Shown: positions 37,604 through 46,206 of the stretch, piece after piece
Position numbering within the stretch: position 1 is the stretch's first letter
Layout of the letters: every line of letters starts with the position of its first letter
Origin: Trileptium ribeirensis
Lineage: Eukaryota; Nematoda; Enoplea; Enoplida; Thoracostomopsidae
Assembly: GCA_030248225.1 (NCBI GenBank)
Contig: JASANE010011670.1
Span: 62,001-126,000, forward strand
Length of the DNA stretch: 64,000 bases
Direction: 5' to 3'
Program-made: the position numbers and the translations under genes
Notes under the pieces: generated by a model
What the model was told of the DNA's origin: nothing
Databases searched by the model: none
The model's input: the letters and a program-made list of their open reading frames with translations, nothing else

Positions 37604-38788
37604 GGTATCCGATCGCCCGTTACCCGTTGAATTTTGAGGCCTTCATGGCCTGATTTTGAGTGTTTAAGATTCAGCAAAAACTCGGGCTGTTACATCTCTT
37701 AAAAATTTTTTGGATTTTATAGACTCCTTACTTGTGGTAGTAAGTTAAATTTGTCGGGATATAAAAAGAAAGTGAAAATTTTGCGTGATTAATTCCATGT
37801 GATGTACAGCCCTTGATTTCAATTAAATGAAATTGGTGTGTAATTCGAAAATTTGGCCCGTTTGGGCTTGAAATTTGTAGAATTTAGCCCGTTTGGGCTT
37901 AAAATTGCCCAAAATTCCGAATAAAATTCCAAAAATTTCCTAAAATTGTTAAAGATTTACTAAGATTTCGCTTAAAAGAGGGTAGAAGGACGATCAACTT
38001 GTTTGGTTATCACCAAAAACGCGTCCCTTCTCCCTTTATTTTCGGTAATTTTGGAAGTTTTCCCTTATGGCCTATAATATTTTGTGATAGTTGTGAAATT
38101 TTTGTATCCTTGAAAGTATTCCCGAAAAGTGCCATTTGTTGTTTGTGAAAACAATATGCCAATTTTTGTCATACATAATAGAACAATCCATATATATATA
38201 TGTACAGTTGCATTTTTATTATCATATTCGGCACGTACCTCCAAAGCTTCGGGGTAGGATTGGTCTCCTGCTCCAGATTCAAGGAACCCCTAGGAAAAGG
38301 TCCGGCCGCCGGGGTGCCAAATCCCAGAAGTTCCCGTTATTTGAAATTTTCAGTAATCTTGTTGGAAAATTCATGATTGGGTTTCGCTTAGTCCGCTCTA
38401 ATTTGGTAATAGAAGTTATCTTGATTAGGTTACTTAGGTGTTGCTTATAATGCTCGTGATAATTAGTTTGACTACTTTAGTTTGTACTGAGGTTACACTT
38501 TATTCGCTCTGATTCAGGTAGCAACTTTCCTATTGTTAGGTCATTCAGAGGTGGTTTTGGTCCGTTTTCGATTCACAGTTTGGTAATTTGCATTAGTGTA
38601 CTACTCTGCGCGCCCTATGCTGTCCTACCGGTTATTTGCTATGCTTCATTTGTGTTCGACGCAGCTTGTTATTCCCCGTCCTACTTATTCTAATCATCTT
38701 TATCTTCCGCCCATAATTTTCTAAGTGCTCGCACGCTGACTTCTACCTTTTTGGATGGTCCACGCTTTATGTTCATTATTACACTCGC

Positions 38789-40123
38789 CTACCGCGTTAA
38801 ACGCCCGAGTTCGGCATCGCGCACCAACTGGCCGACCCACTCCCGCAGATTACGCAGACAGTACTTGGAGACCATTGGCTCTTCGAACTGTGGGCGCTCT
38901 TGCCATTCCATATGCGGCTCATCCCGCTCCCAGGCGTCTGCCGCGTTAAAAGCGACTGGCCAGTTCGGGAAATATACATTATGGAATGCGTCATGCTGTT
39001 GCCGATGGTTGGCGACGATGCGTTTGAATTCGGCCGTCCAAGACATTGCGTCTTGGTTAGTCGCGGCCCAACGGGGTATCGGCGGTGCGACGACAATGGG
39101 TGCTCGTGTTGGCACCCGCCGCGATAGCATTCCCAGATGGCGTTTTATCTTCTTGAAGGCTGCGTTTGGGTTGGTCGCATGGAGCTGCTCCAGTTGCGCC
39201 TTCCGGTAGATGTATTGGTAGCCTCCAAGCAAGATAACGCATTTAGTCAGTGGCGTTAAGACGGCGCTGGCGAGTTGGATCATGCGTATTAACGTGGTGC
39301 CAGGCCATGCACAAACTAGCCACTTATTGTCATTTGCCATTTCCAGCAGCGGCAGCGGGAGCGCGTCACCCATAATGATGACGTGCGGCCAGCTAGCGTA
39401 TCCGGAGGTGAGGTATTCACGCACCTCCTCCAAAAGCCGCCCCATGACATTGTGGCAATGCCTGGGTTGCTCGCCTTGCCGCAATTGCTGAAGGGTGCGT
39501 CCGATGCCCCAGAAGGTATCGGTGGTTACCTCCAGGAGCGGTTGGTTTCCCGTGAGCTGCAGGATACGCGCGTAGCTGGAAATGCTGAATTTGCGGAGCA
39601 ATATGGGCCGCATTATATGTTCCAGCAACGGTTTGAGCCGAGCGCTGGTGATGTTGTCAACCAGTTCGTCCTTGAGCGCCCGTGCTCTTGCCTTGATTTG
39701 CTGCGGCGTCCCAATCATGTCCATTAGTTCTTTGGCGGCCTCCATCAGGCCAAGTACAAGCAGTACTCTTACCTGGTAATGTTGTTCGACGGTCGGGGCT
39801 GTTGTGCCGTCATGATGGAACGGTGTCGGAGCCTCGTGCATGTTAGAGAGTTCCGGCCACTCGGTGCCGTGGGATAGGAACGGAACGTATGGTTTCGTTA
39901 GGTCAACGTTGTACGTTGGGATGACAGGCAGACGGTACGTGGTGGCCTCGGGCGGGGCGTACGGCCCGGTTGTTGATAATCGTCGGGCTGGACCGCCTTC
40001 AGATCGTCTGATGTCGTTGCCATCGCGTTGCCGAACGCTTTGGTCCACCTGACTGTCGCTGCGTCGCCGAACGCTGCAGTCGTCCTTATCGTTCTCATCG
40101 CGTTGCCGAACGCGGTTGTCCAT
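38789..40123 (-). CDS. Retroelement ORF X2: NADAR domain plus SGNH-like domain, paralogue of X1
   Basis: 444 codons from the ATG at 40123; the frame extends upstream to a GTG at 40240 but the ATG directly follows TATTATTACAG, an acceptor-like sequence. The N-terminal 40 residues hold repeats of VRQRD(E/G)ND (three copies of CGTTGCCGAACGC in the DNA). NADAR landmarks: TVEQHYQ at about 111-117, IMRPILLRKF, TDTFWGIG at 201-208 and HNVMGRLLEEVREYL at 224-238. It is followed by WPHVIIMGDALPLPLLEMA and CVILLGGYQYIYRK. Same domain order and length as X1 but only moderately similar in sequence, so the duplication is not recent. Role inferred only: ADP-ribose or N-glycoside removal on behalf of the element. 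Confidence 0.77.
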   Translation of the reverse strand: MDNRVRQRDENDKDDCSVRRRSDSQVDQSVRQRDGNDIRRSEGGPARRLSTTGPYAPPEATTYRLPVIPTYNVDLTKPYVPFLSHGTEWPELSNMHEAPTPFHHDGTTAPTVEQHYQVRVLLVLGLMEAAKELMDMIGTPQQIKARARALKDELVDNITSARLKPLLEHIMRPILLRKFSISSYARILQLTGNQPLLEVTTDTFWGIGRTLQQLRQGEQPRHCHNVMGRLLEEVREYLTSGYASWPHVIIMGDALPLPLLEMANDNKWLVCAWPGTTLIRMIQLASAVLTPLTKCVILLGGYQYIYRKAQLEQLHATNPNAAFKKIKRHLGMLSRRVPTRAPIVVAPPIPRWAATNQDAMSWTAEFKRIVANHRQQHDAFHNVYFPNWPVAFNAADAWERDEPHMEWQERPQFEEPMVSKYCLRNLREWVGQLVRDAELGRLTR

Positions 40124-40382
40124 CTGTAATAATATAGTACTTATAAATGGTTGTCCTTTTCCGTATGCTGGTCGGTTCTCGCCGCGCCTGTGTGTATGAT
40201 TGAGTGTGGTGGTGCACACAGTTTCTAATTCTACCCTCACTTCTCGCGTTTGTCCTAAGTGGGGTGCTTCAAGTGCCAGTGAGTCGCATTCGCTATTGCT
40301 TCAGGGTGTTCTGTGACTCTGTATTAATCCTCTACTTTCTTATTCTGAAGGTACCCACGTGCGAATAGTTCCTTACTGAGAC
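40124..40382 (-). other. Spacer between ORFs X1 and X2
   Basis: 259 bp between the stop of X1 and the ATG of X2. It ends with a pyrimidine/AT-rich stretch and CAG directly before the X2 start. No separate gene. Confidence 0.5.
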
Positions 40383-41615
40383 CTATTCTTCTTCGTCACG
40401 CCCGCGTAGTTCACCAAGACGAAAAAGTCCTGTGCAGCGAACATAGTGGCCTACCCAATTGATCAGTTCCGCATGGTAAGCTGGCGCCACTACCGGTTCG
40501 GCCCATCGCTGGCGTTCCTCACCCCGGTTGAACGGTCCGACCGTATCCCAGGCTTCGGGTGCCGTTAATGGTACCGACCATGCGGGCATGATGACGTTGC
40601 GGAGCGCTTGGTGGTCCGCGGTGAGACGCAGTTTCCGATTGCGCAGTTCCGTCGCCCATGCCTCACTTGTGTAGTTGAGTGCGTTCCATTGCGGTGGCGG
40701 CGGAGCGATGTAAACGGCTGCGTTTTCCCGGAGTCGCCGCTCAAGCACCTCCAGCTTTCGCTTGATGCGCTTGGTAAACGCACTAGGCGAAAAGACGTTG
40801 TTGTCGTCACGCCATAATTTGCCGTATCCGCCCAGGACGATGACACAGTCCGTCTGTGGCGTAACGAAGGCGTTGGCCCACTGGATTAGGTCGGCCATCT
40901 CCATACGTGGCCAAGCGAACACTAGCCAGTTGCGTTGATCGGCGACGTTGAGCAACGGTAGCGCTTGCTCGTCGCCCACAATAACGACTTGGGGCCAACG
41001 CACGAGGCCGTCCCGATGATATGCTCGAATTTCTTCGAGCAGGCGACCTGTCACGTTATGGAACGTGCGGCCGCAACAACAGTCAATATGGAAGGCGCCC
41101 GTTCCCCAGAAATCGTCGAGCGAGGCGTTGTACAGATGCCGGTCCTCGGTAGAATTCAGCTCCTCCGCATATTCAGGCATGCTGAATTTCGCCAGCAGTA
41201 TCGGCCGCATGACATGCGGATAGTAAGATTTCAGCATGTGGCGCCGCTTTATCGGTAGTCGACGGTGGAGCGCTATGCTGTGGAGCTGTAGTTCCGTCGG
41301 ACTGATGTCTGCCTCGGCCAACTCCTTCGCAGCGTTGTTGTACCCCAGCAGCTCCAGAACGCTGAGATGAAAATGCTCAGACACGCTGGACAAACGCCGC
41401 CCGTTGTGCTCGAATTTGTCGAGCGTCGTTGTCTCGTTGGCGAGCATCGGCCGGCGGGTCCCTTTGGCGGCGAAGTTCTCTCCGTGAGATCCCGGAGGAG
41501 CTTGATAAAGGGGCATCGTGGGATAGATGCCGCCGCCGCAAACCATCGGTACGTGCCGCACGCCTGTTGGTAGCATTGGCATCTGGACGTCGGTGGCACT
41601 GTAGCTTCGTCGCAT
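40383..41615 (-). CDS. Retroelement ORF X1: NADAR domain plus SGNH-like domain
   Basis: 410 codons from an ATG at 41615. Residues about 65-200 follow the NADAR (YbiA/DUF1768) pattern: an opening F-x-x-NGRRLSSVSEHFHL (family: dG-x-x-(y)pS-x-E-H-x-f-q), a helical middle, VMRPILLAKF, then DDFWGTG at 167-173 and FHNVTGRLLEEIRAY at 185-199. NADAR enzymes hydrolyse N-glycosidic bonds, removing ADP-ribose from guanine or acting on riboflavin intermediates. Residues about 207-310 look like an alpha/beta SGNH or Rossmann-type unit (VVIVGDE, then CVIVLGGYG). It lies 142 bp downstream of pol on the same strand. A splice-acceptor-like sequence ACATTATAG abuts the ATG. The assignment rests on motif recognition, not a search. 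Confidence 0.75.
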   Translation of the reverse strand: MRRSYSATDVQMPMLPTGVRHVPMVCGGGIYPTMPLYQAPPGSHGENFAAKGTRRPMLANETTTLDKFEHNGRRLSSVSEHFHLSVLELLGYNNAAKELAEADISPTELQLHSIALHRRLPIKRRHMLKSYYPHVMRPILLAKFSMPEYAEELNSTEDRHLYNASLDDFWGTGAFHIDCCCGRTFHNVTGRLLEEIRAYHRDGLVRWPQVVIVGDEQALPLLNVADQRNWLVFAWPRMEMADLIQWANAFVTPQTDCVIVLGGYGKLWRDDNNVFSPSAFTKRIKRKLEVLERRLRENAAVYIAPPPPQWNALNYTSEAWATELRNRKLRLTADHQALRNVIMPAWSVPLTAPEAWDTVGPFNRGEERQRWAEPVVAPAYHAELINWVGHYVRCTGLFRLGELRGRDEEE

Positions 41616-41757
41616 CTATAATGTGTATACCGAAATAAGGCTGAGTGTAAAGATAGTCTTATTTACCTGTGAATGTACTCTTGATCCCCTCTGCTACCCC
41701 CCTCTTGTTGGCTTGTTGTGTTTGCTGGTGTTAAGGTACGTGCGAGTATGGTTGGGA

Positions 41758-44700
41758 TTAGTCCACCTGTAGATCAGGGTCGTCCGAGTCGGACTCTTCA
41801 TGGGGTGGTGGTCGGGGTGTCCGTCGTCGCCAAGCTGCAGGATGTAATTCCTGGCTGGAAGGATAACAGGGAAATGAGGTCGGCGGCTGGGTTCCACCTG
41901 GCGAGCGTCCTTCCATTAAAAGTTGTCGTGGGGTTGGTGTTGGCGCACTTGTCATTGAAGTGGTGACAGTGGTAGATTGTGTGCGTGTAGTAGAAGCTAG
42001 TCTAGTTGATGCTCCTGCTGTTTCAGCGATGGTCGTCCGTGGTTCCTGGAATGTTACACGTCTAGGTCTGCGTAAGGCGTCTCCTACCTCTTCGTCTGAT
42101 GCTGCGCCGTATGGCCTAAAGACCCGATCCCTGGCCTGGCGATGTAGTAAGTGTCTGGTTGGGACCGTCGCATGAGTCGTGCTAAGGCGTATTATTCCTG
42201 AGGAGGTAGTAGCAGCGGTAGTGGGGTGTACCTGCTCTGTGATGGTCACCGTGGATGGTCCTGGCTGATTAGTGAGGCCAGACTGGGTGGTCAAACCTCC
42301 TCGAGTTGATACAATTTGTTTCCGTTGCGTGGCCCGTCCAACAAGTGCCTTTCCTCGTTCTTCTGTTGATGCTCGTGTGCGGGGATAGGTATCTAAGGTT
42401 ACCGCACGAACGATCCCCATTCGGTGGGCGGGTGGTTCACTACTTGATTCCGCGAGCGTGAATTCACTTAGTGAGTCGGAGGTTCCTGGGTGCGTAGTAG
42501 GTGTTCTGGAGCTACTGCTGGACGTCTCCTGTCCTGCTTGACCGCGTCGTTCAGCTGAAGAGGGGTCCTGCGATGTCTGGCTGGTTAGTTCGTCGTCCGC
42601 TTCGGCTGCTCTCACGTCTACTGAGGTACCTTCACCCGATGTCTCCGATAGATAGCTGGACATTGGTGACCCTGGTGGCTGTGTAAAGGCCACTTCGCGA
42701 AAAACGTATTGATGGGGAGACATGGGCCTGTCGGCAGCTGCTGGTGGAGCGCTATAAGGGCGTATTGTCGTATAGTCTCCTACAGTTTGAGTTGACATTT
42801 CCATTGGTACTCGCAGCCGTGATGCCATAATATGTTCAGCTGGTCGTGATTGAAATAATGGATGGTCCTGAGCAGCGAGCATAATTGCATAGCGTAGGTC
42901 CCCTGAAGTGTATGGGCCAGGTACGACAATTCCTCCTGAAGCTCCTCGAGGTGTAGTAGACAGCGTAATATCCGCGGGATAGAAGTGTTGTCCTTCAAGT
43001 ATGCCTACACCTACAGTCGGTACGCCGAATGGAACTTCCTCACTGGTAGCTACTATCCTTTCCATCGTTGTTACTGGTACGGTGTGTCGTCCATATTCTA
43101 CCTGCGTGTCTCGGCTACCAGGTTCTGGTATGTATGAAAAAGCCTCTTGACTGGTAACCTGTTCCTGTGATATCGGCGGCCAAGATGGTTCTATTTCTCT
43201 ATCTGGATCAGTCAGAGGAATCCGATTCCTGACCGTCCGTGGATTTTGCGGCTCGTAGTCGTCCGTCCGATACTCAATGTGTTCCATTGCTGCTTGTTCT
43301 GCCTCGATCTCGGCGTATGTCCGACGATATAGGTTAGGATCATTAGGGTCACCCATTTCTATACTCTCGGTGTCTGAACTATCACTGACTGCTGTTCTTA
43401 CAGTGCGCACGGCTACTTCATCTACGGGTTCTATTTCAGTAACGAAGTCCCTATCAGCGATAATTCGCTGGGTTGGTTCATTTAGACCTCTTTCTAGTAC
43501 TGAAGCGTGTACCTGACTTAACCAGTCTCCTACGTTTGGTACTGGATCTAATGCCCTAAAACATGGTTTTGTCCTATTAATGTGTACGACATGTTCCATG
43601 CCTTCCGGGTTGGAATGCATTCTTACACTCATGCATGGCGGAGTGATCCTTAGTATTTTGTACGGTCCACACCAACGAGGTGTAAGTTTCCTAGATGTTC
43701 CTGGTGTGGTGTCGTGCCTATAGACCCAAACTAATTCACCTGTTTGATAGCGTGGTTCGCGGGTTCGTCTATTGTACCTTAGCTGATTGATCTCTTGAGC
43801 GGCTCTCATTGATTGGTATGCGCGTTCTCTAATGGAAGCCATCCAGCGCTGCGCGTTGGCCCTGTAGGAATGAGCTCCGGTGTATCCTGTAGCTGCACTA
43901 TGCGTGTCGTATTCTCCGGGCAATCTAGGATAGAATCCGTGCATGAGTAAAAATGGTGGATATTTTGTTGCTGTGTGTACTGATGAATTATAAGCCATGA
44001 TGCAAAATGGTAATGATACATCCCAGGAGTGATGATCATTTTGTGGCACACTTACTCGCAGTAAATATAATAGTGTCCTATTAAATCTCTCAATTTCACC
44101 GTTTGCCTGAGGGTGATAAGCTAAACTCATGTGCCGAAATATGTGCATTTCTTGACACAGGTTTTCAAACATATGTGCGGTGAAAGCACCTCCTCTGTCG
44201 GAATATAGCTCCCTGGGAGCTCCGTACTTGTTGACTACCTCATATAAAAATATGTGTGCGGCTGTGTGTGCATCCTGGTGTCTTATTGCCACTGCTATTG
44301 CAAATTTTGTGAATTGATCGATGAAGGCAATAACATAGCGGTTACCCGCTTGCGACCGAACTTGAATATCGAGTATGTCTACGAATACACGATACATTGG
44401 TTGATTTGCCAACGGAACCCTACCCAATCCAGTGGTTATCCGAGCAATTGGGTCCTTTGCGGATTGACATAGGGTGCATCGCCTGATCCATTGCTGTGCG
44501 TGCTCTGACATACCCTTCCAGTAGTAAAATTGTTTTAGTTTTGCTAGTAGTCGATCGCGGCCAGGATGTCCTCCATATAAGGTGTTATGTTCGTGTTTGA
44601 GTACCTGTTGTACTAGTGTAATTGGGACGCACAGTTTGTAATTTATGTCACCTGGCTGTAACGGATGCATATATAATATTTTGGTGTCCTGAGCTAGCTC

Positions 44701-46206
44701 GAAGTAATGAGCTCGCATTTCTATTCTTAGTGCGCCCAATTCGGCCTTAGGCCGCGTTTTGTTATATAAATACCACCAAATTGGACCCAGTTCTGGGTCA
44801 TTTCTTTGGATGTACGGCAAGAGCCGTACCAGATTAAAATCTGGGAGGTCTGAGAAGAATGGGAGATATATGTTTTCGTGGGTGTCTTGTGCGTCCTCGA
44901 TCCTAACTGTTGGTAATATTTCAGTTTCATAATGCATCATTAATTTCATGAGCCTATCAAATTCTTGCTCTGTTGGTAGTGTGGTTGCTCTTAGTCCTAC
45001 AGTTTCAGATTCAGGCCGGTGTGGCCTTTTAGATCCTCGAGCCTGAGGTCCGACTCCAGAACCCGAGATGGTTGTAGTGTGTACTGGCATTGCCGGTGTT
45101 CCTCCTGGATCCATCCTGATTGGGATCGCGCTTAGCGTAGCTGCTTGCTGCGTGAGTGTTGCTGGGGGTACTGTAGTTATCTGCGTGTCGGGAATTAGTT
45201 GCGATGGGATTGCCTCAGGGTTTGGCTGCCCTGGGGGAGCTATTGGGCTTCCTATTATCGCTGTTGGCGCTCCAGGTGTGAGCGGTGTCACTGTGCGTAC
45301 GGGATACGGCAAGTGTGACTGATCCCACGCTGTGCAGGTTGTGGGTGGGCGAGGTCCGGTGGGTCGTCCCCGACCCATCATTAATATTTCATACGTGTCG
45401 CCCGTTTGTTCCTCGCTGATGGATGGGTCGTATCTAGGATCCCGCGACAAAGCATCAGCATTGCCGTTTTCTTTACCTGACCTGTATTGTATTTCAAATC
45501 CTCCGAATTCAAGTAGTAATTCGCTGCGCCACTGAGATAAGCGTGAATTTCTGGGCGGTTTATCGAACAGGGCTTTTAGCGGTTTATGATCGGTTTCGAC
45601 ATGAAATTTGTGCCCTACCAAATAATGCTTGAAATGTAGCGCTGCCCATCTGATCGCGAGAGCTTCAGCTTCGATTGCGGGGTATCTTCGTTGATAATCT
45701 AGCAGGGCTTTACTTGCATATGCAATGGGTTTAAGGCCTTGTTTAGTTTTCTGCGAGAGTACTGCACCCATTGCGTATCCTGAAGCATCCGTTTGTAAAA
45801 TGAACGGCTGTGTAAAATCGGGGTGTATTAATACTGGTTCATCTAATAGCGCTTGTTTTAGCTTCTTAAATGCATCCTCACACTTAGGAGTCCATTTGAA
45901 TACTGCATCTTTACGTTTCAGTTCGTTCAGTGGTTCGCATATATCTGAGTAGCTCGGTATAAATTTGTGATAGTATCCTACCAGTCCCAGGAAACTTTGA
46001 AGCTGCTTCAGCGTCTCCGGGCGTTTGAATTCTTCGATCGCTATTGCCTTTTCTGGGTCTGGTTTTACGCCTTCTGTACTAATTATGTGTCCTAAATATT
46101 TTAGACTACCTCTGCCAAAGTGGCATTTTGATGGTTTTAATTTTAAGTTTGCTTTGCGGAAACGATCGAAAACCTTGATTAGGTCTGCTAAGTGATCCTC
46201 AAAAGT
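41758..46206 (-). CDS. Gypsy pol: RT connection, RNase H, integrase and long tail
   Basis: One open frame of 1532 codons (counting from a TTG at 46356); the first 50 are BEL/Pao integrase, residue 51 onward is gypsy. Visible: RT thumb (LKLKPSKCHFGRGSLKYLGH, residues 71-90), RNase H with D190, E231 and D256 and the NADALSRDP end, a Pro/Thr-rich spacer of about 230 residues, an integrase HHCC finger (H588/590, H597, C627, C630), the integrase triad D660, D720, E756 with the standard 35-residue gap, and a CGPY-type GPY/F module. Residues from about 960 to 1532 form a Ser/Thr/Pro/Glu-rich extension with no known fold. Integrase inserts the cDNA copy into the genome; its triad is intact here, but RT lacks its catalytic YxDD half. 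Confidence 0.92.
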   Translation of the reverse strand, partial: TFEDHLADLIKVFDRFRKANLKLKPSKCHFGRGSLKYLGHIISTEGVKPDPEKAIAIEEFKRPETLKQLQSFLGLVGYYHKFIPSYSDICEPLNELKRKDAVFKWTPKCEDAFKKLKQALLDEPVLIHPDFTQPFILQTDASGYAMGAVLSQKTKQGLKPIAYASKALLDYQRRYPAIEAEALAIRWAALHFKHYLVGHKFHVETDHKPLKALFDKPPRNSRLSQWRSELLLEFGGFEIQYRSGKENGNADALSRDPRYDPSISEEQTGDTYEILMMGRGRPTGPRPPTTCTAWDQSHLPYPVRTVTPLTPGAPTAIIGSPIAPPGQPNPEAIPSQLIPDTQITTVPPATLTQQAATLSAIPIRMDPGGTPAMPVHTTTISGSGVGPQARGSKRPHRPESETVGLRATTLPTEQEFDRLMKLMMHYETEILPTVRIEDAQDTHENIYLPFFSDLPDFNLVRLLPYIQRNDPELGPIWWYLYNKTRPKAELGALRIEMRAHYFELAQDTKILYMHPLQPGDINYKLCVPITLVQQVLKHEHNTLYGGHPGRDRLLAKLKQFYYWKGMSEHAQQWIRRCTLCQSAKDPIARITTGLGRVPLANQPMYRVFVDILDIQVRSQAGNRYVIAFIDQFTKFAIAVAIRHQDAHTAAHIFLYEVVNKYGAPRELYSDRGGAFTAHMFENLCQEMHIFRHMSLAYHPQANGEIERFNRTLLYLLRVSVPQNDHHSWDVSLPFCIMAYNSSVHTATKYPPFLLMHGFYPRLPGEYDTHSAATGYTGAHSYRANAQRWMASIRERAYQSMRAAQEINQLRYNRRTREPRYQTGELVWVYRHDTTPGTSRKLTPRWCGPYKILRITPPCMSVRMHSNPEGMEHVVHINRTKPCFRALDPVPNVGDWLSQVHASVLERGLNEPTQRIIADRDFVTEIEPVDEVAVRTVRTAVSDSSDTESIEMGDPNDPNLYRRTYAEIEAEQAAMEHIEYRTDDYEPQNPRTVRNRIPLTDPDREIEPSWPPISQEQVTSQEAFSYIPEPGSRDTQVEYGRHTVPVTTMERIVATSEEVPFGVPTVGVGILEGQHFYPADITLSTTPRGASGGIVVPGPYTSGDLRYAIMLAAQDHPLFQSRPAEHIMASRLRVPMEMSTQTVGDYTTIRPYSAPPAAADRPMSPHQYVFREVAFTQPPGSPMSSYLSETSGEGTSVDVRAAEADDELTSQTSQDPSSAERRGQAGQETSSSSSRTPTTHPGTSDSLSEFTLAESSSEPPAHRMGIVRAVTLDTYPRTRASTEERGKALVGRATQRKQIVSTRGGLTTQSGLTNQPGPSTVTITEQVHPTTAATTSSGIIRLSTTHATVPTRHLLHRQARDRVFRPYGAASDEEVGDALRRPRRVTFQEPRTTIAETAGASTRLASTTRTQSTTVTTSMTSAPTPTPRQLLMEGRSPGGTQPPTSFPCYPSSQELHPAAWRRRTPRPPPHEESDSDDPDLQVD

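Larger units (their letters stand above)
36621..38788. other. Noncoding region downstream of the gypsy/NADAR element
   Basis: Presumably includes the 3' end of the minus-strand gypsy element, but no LTR boundary could be defined. Contains two inverted-repeat pairs (37084-37194 and 37505-37603), a short direct repeat of GCCCGTTTGGGCTT(A/G)AAAT near 37855-37905 and AT-rich sequence. No gene supported. Confidence 0.5.
38789..46206 (-). mobile_element. Ty3/gypsy LTR retrotransposon, 5'-truncated, with two extra ORFs
   Basis: Minus-strand order: pol from just after the reverse transcriptase active site to a long C-terminal extension (46206-41758), then two related accessory ORFs (41615-40383; 40123-38789). 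Gag, protease and the first part of RT are absent: the element joins a BEL/Pao remnant at 46206. Open frames over almost the whole 7.4 kb indicate recent insertion or selection. GC content is visibly higher than that of the flanks. Neither LTR could be identified. Confidence 0.85.

Noticed and set aside
38751..39779. Plus-strand frames overlapping the NADAR ORFs
   Set aside because: Shadows of the minus-strand X2 frame; no independent domain similarity.
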